Source: an uncultured Clostridia bacterium (GTDB lineage Bacteria; Bacillota; Clostridia; Oscillospirales; CAG-272). From it: DNA of 21,062 bases. Location: positions 1 through 21,062 of the forward strand of contig CAMJDE010000005.1 in assembly GCA_946404295.1 (NCBI GenBank). Reading direction: 5' to 3'. Within the stretch, counting starts at the first letter, position 1. Each line of letters opens with the position of its first letter. A program made the translations under genes and the position numbers. Below are positions 6,653 through 12,540 of the stretch, piece after piece. The notes under the pieces are model-generated. The model did no database searches and was not told the DNA's origin. It worked only from the letters and a program-made list of their open reading frames with translations.

Positions 6653-8092
6653 GTGGCTGAAACGAGGCACGACGGATATATTTCTCCGCTCTCGACGCGC
6701 TACGCGAGCGCCGAGATGCAGGCGGTCTTTTCCGACAACTTCAAGTTCCGGGCGTGGCGGCGTCTCTGGATCTCGCTGGCGAAGGCGGAGATGGCGCTCG
6801 GACTTCCCGTGACGGAGGAACAGATCGCGGAGATGGAGGCGCACAAAGACGACGTCAACTACGAGGTCGCCGAAGCGCGCGAAAAGGAAGTCCGGCACGA
6901 CGTGATGGCGCACGTCTACGCCTTCGGAAAACAATGTCCGAACGCCGAACCCATCATCCACCTTGGCGCGACCTCCTGCTACGTCGGGGACAACGCCGAC
7001 GTGCTGGCGCTCCGCGAGGCGTCGAAGATCGTTCTCAAAAAGGCGGCGCAGGTGCTTCGCAACCTCAAAGCGTTTTCCGAGAAATACCGCGCCTTGCCCT
7101 GCCTCGGCTACACGCATCTGCAGCCCGCGCAGCTGACCACGGTCGGCAAGCGCGCCACGCTCTGGATGTACGAACTCTCGTCGGATATCGAGGAACTCGA
7201 ACACCGCCTCGACAAACTGCTCCTGCTCGGGAGCAAGGGCACGACCGGGACGCAGGCGTCGTTTCTCGAACTGTTCGGCGGGGATCACGAAAAGGTCAAG
7301 AAACTCGACCGCATGATCGCCGACGACCTCGGTTTTCCCGGCACGGTCGCCGTCTCGGGACAGACCTACTCGCGCAAGGTCGACGCCAACTTCCTCGCTA
7401 CCTTATCGGGCTTTGCCCAGTCGGCGTACAAGTTTGCGAACGATATGCGGATCCTGCAGTCCTTCGAGGAACTCGAAGAACCGTTTGAAGCGCACCAGAT
7501 CGGCTCGTCCGCGATGCCCTACAAGCGCAACCCGATGCGCTGCGAGCGGATATGCGCGCTCGCGCGCTACGTCATCGTCGACGAACTCAACCCGGCGCTG
7601 ACCGCCGGCACGCAATGGTTCGAGCGCACGCTCGACGACTCGGCGAACCGTCGGATCTCGACGGCGGAGGCGTTCCTCGCCGTCGACGCCATCCTCAATA
7701 TCTATATGAACGTCACCTCGGGCATCGTGGTCTACGACCGCGTGATCGACCGCCGCGTCCGCGAAAAACTCCCGTTCATGGCGACCGAAAATATCCTGAT
7801 GAAATCGGTCAAGGCGGGAGGCGACCGGCAGGCGCTGCACGAACGGCTGCGGGTCCATTCCCACGCCGCCGCCGCGCACGTCAAACTCGAGGGCGGCAAA
7901 AACGATCTGCTCGAACGGATCAAAGCCGATCCCGCCTTCCCGCTCGGGGCGGACGAGATCGACGCCGTACTCGACCCCGCGCTCTACGTCGGGCGCGCGC
8001 CCGAACAGGTCGACGAGTTTGTTTCAAGCGTGATCGACCCGATCCTCGCCCGCTATCCCGACGCCAACCTCGTCGGCGAACTCAACGTATAA
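6653..8092 (+). CDS. purB: Adenylosuccinate lyase
   Basis: A 479-residue enzyme of the fumarase/aspartase superfamily. It splits SAICAR to AICAR plus fumarate in purine synthesis, and adenylosuccinate to AMP plus fumarate. The superfamily signature GSSAMPYKRNP lies near residues 284-294, on the mobile loop that carries the catalytic Ser. The TRYASAEM start, the GATSCYVGDNAD segment near 105 and the TH of YTHLQPAQ near 158 also fit PurB. Length matches the longer Clostridia form. The start is GTG at 6653 (GTG GCT GAA), supported by AAAGGAGTGG about 9 bp upstream. guaB follows after 28 bp, so the two share a transcript. Confidence 0.97.
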   Translation: MAETRHDGYISPLSTRYASAEMQAVFSDNFKFRAWRRLWISLAKAEMALGLPVTEEQIAEMEAHKDDVNYEVAEAREKEVRHDVMAHVYAFGKQCPNAEPIIHLGATSCYVGDNADVLALREASKIVLKKAAQVLRNLKAFSEKYRALPCLGYTHLQPAQLTTVGKRATLWMYELSSDIEELEHRLDKLLLLGSKGTTGTQASFLELFGGDHEKVKKLDRMIADDLGFPGTVAVSGQTYSRKVDANFLATLSGFAQSAYKFANDMRILQSFEELEEPFEAHQIGSSAMPYKRNPMRCERICALARYVIVDELNPALTAGTQWFERTLDDSANRRISTAEAFLAVDAILNIYMNVTSGIVVYDRVIDRRVREKLPFMATENILMKSVKAGGDRQALHERLRVHSHAAAAHVKLEGGKNDLLERIKADPAFPLGADEIDAVLDPALYVGRAPEQVDEFVSSVIDPILARYPDANLVGELNV

Positions 8093-8120
8093 GACAAAAC
8101 GGAATATAAAGGAGAACGAA

Positions 8121-9629
8121 ATGGCAACGATTTTGGAGGGAATGTCCCACACGTTCAGCGAGTATCTGCTGCTCCCCGGCTACACCGACGAGAACTGCAT
8201 CCCCGCGAACGTCTCGCTCAAAACCCCGCTCGTGAAGTACCGTCCCGACGAGGAGGAATCCCCGATCACGCTCAGTATCCCGATGGTCTCCGCGATCATG
8301 CAGTCGGTATCCGACGACAAGATGGCGATCGCGCTGGCGAAAGAGGGCGGGTTGTCCTTCATTTACGGCTCGCAGAGCATCGAGGACGAGGCGGCGATGG
8401 TCGCCCGCGTCAAGAACTACAAGGCGGGCTTCGTCGTCAGCGACTCCAACCTCAAACCCGACGACACGCTTGCCGACGTGCTCGCGCTCGTCGAGCGGAC
8501 GGGGCATAACACCGTCGCCGTCACCGAGGACGGCACCGCGAACGGACGGCTGGTCGGCGTGGTGACCGGGCGCGACTACCGCGTCAGCCGGATGACGACC
8601 GACGTCAAGGTCTCGACTTTTATGACCCCGCTTGAAAAACTCGTAACCGCCCCCGCCTCGACCTCTCTCAAAGAGGCGAACGACATCATCTGGGATCACA
8701 AACTGAACTCGCTGCCGCTCGTCGATGAAAAGGGACGGCTCTGCTACTTCGTTTTCCGCAAGGACTACGACGAACACAAACAGAACCCGCAGGAAATGCT
8801 CGACTCGAGCAAGCGGTATATGGTCGGCGCCGGCATCAACACGCTCGACTACGAGAAGCGGGTCCCCGCCCTGATCGCGGCGGGCGCCGACGTCCTTTGC
8901 ATCGACTCGTCCGAGGGCTACACCTGCTGGCAGAAAAAGACGCTCGACTTCATCCGTGAGAATTACGGCAACGCCGTTAAGGTCGGCGCGGGCAACGTGG
9001 TCGACCGCGAAGGGTTCCTGTTCCTCGCCCGCGCGGGCGCCGACTTCGTGAAGATCGGTATCGGCGGCGGCTCGATCTGCATCACCCGCGAGCAGAAGGG
9101 CATTGGACGCGGACAGGCAAGCGCCGTGATCGAGGTCGCGGCGGCGCGCGACGAGTACTACCGCGAGACCGGGATCTACGTCCCGATCTGCTCGGACGGC
9201 GGCATCGTCCACGACTACCACATGACCCTCGCGCTCGCGATGGGCGCCGATTTCCTGATGCTCGGCCGCTACTTCGCCCGCTTCGACGAATCGCCGACCC
9301 CGAAACTCCAGGTCAACGGCACCTACGTCAAGGAGTACTGGGGCGAGGGCTCCAACCGCGCCCGCAACTGGCAGAGATACGACCTCGGCGGCAAGGCGAA
9401 ACTCTCGTTTGAAGAGGGCGTCGACTCCTACGTCGTCTACGCCGGTTCGCTCCGCGACAACGTCGCGAAGTCGCTCTACAAGGTCAAATCCACGATGTGC
9501 AACGTCGGCGTGCTGACCATTCCCGAACTGCAGAAGAACGCGCGCATCACGCTGGTCAGCGCGACGTCGATTGTCGAGGGGAGTTACCACGACGTGACTT
9601 TGAGAAGTACGGCAAACATTAAGAATTAA
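8121..9629 (+). CDS. guaB: IMP dehydrogenase
   Basis: A 502-residue IMP dehydrogenase, which oxidises IMP to XMP with NAD+, the first committed step to GMP. The barrel is interrupted by two CBS domains (about residues 105-220). The catalytic loop GIGGGSICITRE (313-324) carries Cys320 as nucleophile, the IMP-binding Asp is in IDSSEG (261-266), and the mobile flap has the Arg419-Tyr420 pair (NWQRYDLGG), which separates it from GMP reductase. The loop has Gly for the usual Pro and Ile for the usual first Thr, a divergent branch of the family. Start supported by AAAGGAGAACGAA. It lies 28 bp after purB; both enzymes act on or near IMP, so the pair balances AMP and GMP supply. Repeat copy C starts 3 bp after its stop. 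Confidence 0.96.
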   Translation: MATILEGMSHTFSEYLLLPGYTDENCIPANVSLKTPLVKYRPDEEESPITLSIPMVSAIMQSVSDDKMAIALAKEGGLSFIYGSQSIEDEAAMVARVKNYKAGFVVSDSNLKPDDTLADVLALVERTGHNTVAVTEDGTANGRLVGVVTGRDYRVSRMTTDVKVSTFMTPLEKLVTAPASTSLKEANDIIWDHKLNSLPLVDEKGRLCYFVFRKDYDEHKQNPQEMLDSSKRYMVGAGINTLDYEKRVPALIAAGADVLCIDSSEGYTCWQKKTLDFIRENYGNAVKVGAGNVVDREGFLFLARAGADFVKIGIGGGSICITREQKGIGRGQASAVIEVAAARDEYYRETGIYVPICSDGGIVHDYHMTLALAMGADFLMLGRYFARFDESPTPKLQVNGTYVKEYWGEGSNRARNWQRYDLGGKAKLSFEEGVDSYVVYAGSLRDNVAKSLYKVKSTMCNVGVLTIPELQKNARITLVSATSIVEGSYHDVTLRSTANIKN

Positions 9630-9631
9630 GG

Positions 9632-9936
9632 CGCGCGATCGACGGCACAGACCGAAAAACAAAAAGGGATTGGTTTCATTATCCGTTGATGCTTTTCGCC
9701 GCGCTTGAAGATCCCGCAAAGTAAAATGCAATTAAGGTTGAAAAGCGCCCGCAGATGCGGACGCTTTTCTTCTTTTTATCGTATTTTTGTTTTTCTATCC
9801 CCGTTCTCGACCGCTCGACGTACGATTGTACGCCTTCGGGTCGAGAGCGGGTATTCTGCGCTCGTTCTCGCGTGCCTTTCCCGGCACGCTGGCGCGGTTA
9901 GTCTTTTGAAGATACCGAGACGGCTGGCGCGGTTAG
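9632..9936 (+). repeat. Structured dispersed repeat, copy C, directly after guaB
   Basis: Same order of parts as copy A: GACGGCACAGACCGAAAAAC (9641-9660), ATTAAGGTTGAAA (9731-9743), P1 (9741-9753 with 9756-9768, different bases from A but again paired), CTTCTTTTT, TATCCCCGTTCTCGACC (9796-9812) forming P2 with 9839-9851, inner stem CGTAC/GTACG (9819-9823 with 9828-9832), a P3-like hairpin (GCGTGCC 9870-9876 with GGCACGC 9883-9889), and two tail motifs GCTGGCGCGGTTAG at 9888-9901 and 9923-9936. The tails are part of a 35-bp direct repeat that continues into T-rich sequence and GAAG. Confidence 0.82.
9741..9777 (+). terminator. Intrinsic terminator of purB-guaB (hairpin P1 of copy C)
   Basis: Stem AAAAGCG/CGCTTTT plus CCGC/GCGG with one C-A mismatch, followed by the T-rich run TTTTCTTCTTTTT. 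It lies about 110 bp after the guaB stop, so the transcript carries a long structured 3' region. Confidence 0.72.
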
Positions 9937-9977
9937 TTTTTTTGAAGTTGCCGATGCCGCGCGGGGCGCGGCAAGGG

Positions 9978-10202
9978 TTAATCGCACGGGCAGTCGCAGT
10001 CGCCGCACATCCGGTCGACGGCGGAGTCGAGCGCGTCGGCGCATTTCTTGCCCGCCTTTTTCATTGCGCATTTCGCGTCGTTTCGTTTGAACCACAGCAG
10101 CGTTCCCATAGCACCCAGCCCCATCGCCGCCGCGATCCAGAGCACCACTATCGGCGAACAGCACTCCCGCCGCTTCTTTTTCTCTTTGCAAAGCATCATC
10201 AT
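9978..10202 (-). CDS. Small Cys-rich single-pass membrane protein
   Basis: A 74-residue protein not recognised by family. A Lys/Arg-rich N-terminus (residues 6-12) with a Cys-Cys pair (14-15) precedes one hydrophobic helix (about 17-38). The soluble C-terminal part ends in a dense cysteine tail, Cys66-x2-Cys69-x-Cys71-x-Cys73, plus Cys45 and Cys54. By the positive-inside rule the N-terminus is cytosolic. The tail could bind metal or form disulfides, but this is inference. Three ATG codons follow each other (10202, 10199, 10196) after a GGGGGG stretch that may serve as ribosome binding site. A hairpin (9956-9962 with 9966-9972) lies just past its stop but has no T-run. No clear promoter is seen. 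It is divergent from the macrodomain gene. Confidence 0.6.
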   Translation of the reverse strand: MMMLCKEKKKRRECCSPIVVLWIAAAMGLGAMGTLLWFKRNDAKCAMKKAGKKCADALDSAVDRMCGDCDCPCD

Positions 10203-10291
10203 TCCAACCCCCCTTTTTTATCTTATTGTCCCCGCGAGCGACGGGATTATGCGGCGGCGATCCCGCCGTTTGACAAAAAAGAAAGGTTGCG

Positions 10292-10320
10292 TTGAAACTC
10301 TGACAGGTTTGGTGTATAAT
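10292..10320 (+). promoter_or_regulatory. Sigma-A promoter of the macrodomain-nuclease pair
   Basis: TTGAAA (10292-10297), a 17-bp spacer and TATAAT (10315-10320). Predicted start near 10327, giving a leader of about 28 nt. Confidence 0.85.
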
Positions 10321-10354
10321 AGAATTGAAAGACGCTTTTTGAGTGGGGTGGATG

Positions 10355-10906
10355 ATGAATATACAGGAGAAGTCGGTCGTTCGTCTGTTTCGGGGAAGCG
10401 TGTTGGACGTTCACGTGGACGCGATCGTCAACGCGGCGAACAAAAGTCTTTTGGCAGGCGGCGGGGTGGACGGTGCGATCCATCGGGCGGCAGGTCCCGC
10501 GTTGCTCGAAGAGTGCATAACCCTGAACGGGTGCAAAACCGGGGATTGTAAAATCACGAAAGCGTACGACATCACGTGGGCGAAGTATATCATTCACGCG
10601 GTCGGACCGCGCTTCACGGACGACGGGGTCCTCGAGAAGTTGTGGAACTGTTATTATCGCGCTCTGGAACTTGCCGCCGCTAACGACTGTCATAGCATCG
10701 CGTTTCCCTGCATCTCAACGGGGGTCTACGGCGTTCCGATAGAGTTCGCGGCGAAGCAGGCGCTGAACGCGATCGCCGCGTGGTTCCGCGACCGTCCCGA
10801 TTACGCGATGGACGTCATTCTCTGCTGTTACAGAGAGGAAGAATACAAGATTTACACCGCGTTGACGTCAGGCGAAACAAGCGGCTCTCCGTCAGGAGAG
10901 GGATAA
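10355..10906 (+). CDS. Macrodomain protein (ADP-ribose binding, YmdB/MacroD-like)
   Basis: A 183-residue single macrodomain. VDAIVNAANKSLLAGGGVDG then AIHRAAG (21-47) is the ADP-ribose loop with the Asn-Ala-Ala-Asn core (26-29) and Gly-rich turn, TGDCKITKAYDI (62-73) is the next signature, and ISTGVYG (120-126) is the second phosphate loop. Such proteins hydrolyse O-acetyl-ADP-ribose or remove ADP-ribose from proteins or nucleic acids. The start at 10355 is preferred because GGGG lies six bases upstream; an ATG at 10352 and a GTG at 10343 are alternatives. The last 15 residues are a low-complexity Ser/Gly tail. The nuclease-like gene follows 50 bp later with no terminator, so the two are probably one unit. 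The substrate is unknown. Confidence 0.93.
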   Translation: MNIQEKSVVRLFRGSVLDVHVDAIVNAANKSLLAGGGVDGAIHRAAGPALLEECITLNGCKTGDCKITKAYDITWAKYIIHAVGPRFTDDGVLEKLWNCYYRALELAAANDCHSIAFPCISTGVYGVPIEFAAKQALNAIAAWFRDRPDYAMDVILCCYREEEYKIYTALTSGETSGSPSGEG

Positions 10907-10956
10907 ACCTTTGCGGGGCGTAAAAAACCAAAAGTTGTAGGGAAAGGAGAGAGACA

Positions 10957-12189
10957 ATGGAATCGTACATCATCAACCGAATGTATGCCGGATCGTATTT
11001 GAATAAAAATATCGGCGGAGGGGAAGCCATCAATCTGCTTCACGCCGATGACGGGGTGAACTATTGCTTTATCAATCCCTACGGAACGTTCAGCTCGGAA
11101 TACAACGATTCGGTGCAAGCCGTGATTCATACGCGTTTTTGCGAGGTGGGGTGTTTCGAGGTGATCGGGGTCAGCGTACTTGATTCCGACAGCCAACTAA
11201 TCCACCCCAAAGGAAACACAAAAGCAGACAGAGAAAAATGTGCCTCCGAACAATTAAGAGAATACACAAAATCCCACCCCATTCGATACGGCGGCGTTCC
11301 GTATTTGGAGGAAGACGGGATTTATGCCAGCATTACGTTTAAGTCAGCTCGGTTACTCTATCCGACCAGACAAATCTTTATCCTTGATTCGGAATACGGC
11401 AAAGAGATCAGCGACAGTATCGTTACATACAAACTGGAAGACAAACGTTTCGGTCGGCAACCACTTCATATGATGGTGGACGATCAAAAGACCCCCTCTG
11501 CGTTTACGCAAATTGAGCAGATGATCGCCGACGAGGAATTGTGGGAAGAAAGAATCACGAAAATTGACGACGTTCAATTTAATAATCACTTTAACTTTTT
11601 GACACTGATTAAAAAAGAAGACGACGAACTTGCGTTTTCCAATATGTTCGGTTACTTTTTCAGCACGTTTCCCAATCTGTTTGTTGAGTTCGCGAGGGAC
11701 TTTCTGAAAGCAGAAATCAGCGAAGGGTACGTAGTTAAAAGGGAGCATCACAATATCGACCTGTGGATTGAGGATGACGACGACGTTATCGTGATTGAGA
11801 ATAAAGTGAAATCCGGGATCAACGGCGTGTCTCCCCGTCACGATTTCAGCAAAGACGGTTTGGTACAATCACAACTGTTAAAGTACTATCAAGACGCCCA
11901 CGAATATGCGATTGCAAAAAACAAGAGGGAATCCTACTTCCTTTTCGTGCCGAATTACAATCACTTGGATCTGTCTCAATATGCGGGAAGCAAGCATTAT
12001 AAGGTAATACGGTATGGAGACATTTATCGGTATCTTGTGTCGAAAAGTGTAAAAAGCCCTTATTATGGCGATTTTTGCAAGGCGCTTTACAAGCACACCA
12101 AAGACGTTCCCGTCGATTACAGTGAAGACCTTGCCAATCATTTGATCAGGGATATTGAGAGAAAGAAAAAGAAAATGCTCGGAACATAA
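10957..12189 (+). CDS. PD-(D/E)XK nuclease-like protein with unknown N-terminal domain
   Basis: A 410-residue protein. The C-terminal half carries a PD-(D/E)XK nuclease core of the PDDEXK_4 type: Glu224 in DDELAFSNMFGYFF, Asp268 in NIDLWIEDDDD, Glu281-Asn-Lys283 in VIVIENKVKSG, and a later QSQLLKYYQD helix (304-313). All expected metal and catalytic residues are present. Residues 1-200 form another domain, beginning YIINRMYAGSYLNKNIGGGEA, that I do not recognise. The gene is AT-richer than its surroundings: 26 of 60 G+C at 11401-11460 against 40 of 60 in guaB at 9001-9060, consistent with recent transfer. Start supported by GGAAAGGAGAG. It follows the macrodomain gene by 50 bp and stops 5 bp before the tail of repeat copy D. 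A defence role is inference only. Confidence 0.82.
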   Translation: MESYIINRMYAGSYLNKNIGGGEAINLLHADDGVNYCFINPYGTFSSEYNDSVQAVIHTRFCEVGCFEVIGVSVLDSDSQLIHPKGNTKADREKCASEQLREYTKSHPIRYGGVPYLEEDGIYASITFKSARLLYPTRQIFILDSEYGKEISDSIVTYKLEDKRFGRQPLHMMVDDQKTPSAFTQIEQMIADEELWEERITKIDDVQFNNHFNFLTLIKKEDDELAFSNMFGYFFSTFPNLFVEFARDFLKAEISEGYVVKREHHNIDLWIEDDDDVIVIENKVKSGINGVSPRHDFSKDGLVQSQLLKYYQDAHEYAIAKNKRESYFLFVPNYNHLDLSQYAGSKHYKVIRYGDIYRYLVSKSVKSPYYGDFCKALYKHTKDVPVDYSEDLANHLIRDIERKKKKMLGT

Positions 12190-12194
12190 TCCAC

Positions 12195-12502
12195 CTAACC
12201 GCGCCAGCAAACGCAAAAGCCATTGGAAACATCTTTTCAACCTAACCGCGCCAGCTCAAGTTATCAGGCGCGCGGGGGTGAGTGCGGAAGCCCCGCTCTC
12301 GACCCGAAGGCGTATATATATACGTCGAGCGGTCGAGAACGGGGATAGAAAAACGAATAAAAATCAAAAGGAGAAACCCGCTCGCGATCGCGAGCGGGTT
12401 TCAACCTTAATCAGCGTTTCACAAAGCGAGGAGTTTTCACAGAGCAAAATGCTTTAACGGACTTTAAAACGATTCCCTCGTTTTTCGGTCCGTGCCGCCT
12501 AC
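12195..12502 (-). repeat. Structured dispersed repeat, copy D, downstream of glmS
   Basis: Copy D reads on the minus strand from about 12502 down to 12195. It has GGCACGGACCGAAAAAC, a 5' hairpin (ACGGAC/GTCCGT enclosing AAAACGA/TCGTTTT), CCGTTAAAGCATTT, ATTAAGGTTGAAA, P1 as a perfect 28-bp palindrome (12374-12401), TATCCCCGTTCTCGACC and P2 (12331-12343 with 12292-12304), inner stem CGTAT/ATACG, P3 (CGCGCC with GGCGCG) and two tail motifs (+ strand CTAACCGCGCCAGC at 12195-12208 and 12242-12255). It is inverted relative to copy C, with the tails facing inward over the macrodomain-nuclease block. Confidence 0.82.
12357..12401 (-). terminator. Probable terminator of the glmS operon (hairpin P1 of copy D)
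   Basis: On the minus strand a 12-bp stem (AAACCCGCTCGC/GCGAGCGGGTTT, loop GATC) is followed by a T-rich stretch, CTCCTTTTGATTTTT. The tract is interrupted, so termination may be partial. It lies about 120 bp after the glmS stop. Confidence 0.6.
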
Positions 12503-12510
12503 CGCGTGCC

Positions 12511-12540
12511 GTCTGTCACCGTCATTCGACGGTGACAGAC
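12511..12540. repeat. Perfect 13-bp inverted repeat straddling the glmS stop codon
   Basis: Arms GTCTGTCACCGTC (12511-12523) and GACGGTGACAGAC (12528-12540) with a 4-base loop. On the glmS mRNA the 5' arm encodes the last residues (SVTV), and the UGA stop (12524-12522) begins in the loop and runs into the 3' arm. No T-run follows. Confidence 0.88.

Noticed and set aside
8082..9731. 549-codon open frame antisense to guaB
   Set aside because: It mirrors guaB, has no family motif and no proper ribosome binding site.
12193..12255. ACCTAAC/GTTAGGT sites resembling integron attC core boxes
   Set aside because: They match RYYYAAC and GTTRRRY, but the two sites are in direct, not inverted, orientation. 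Copies in C do not match the rule, and no integrase is present.
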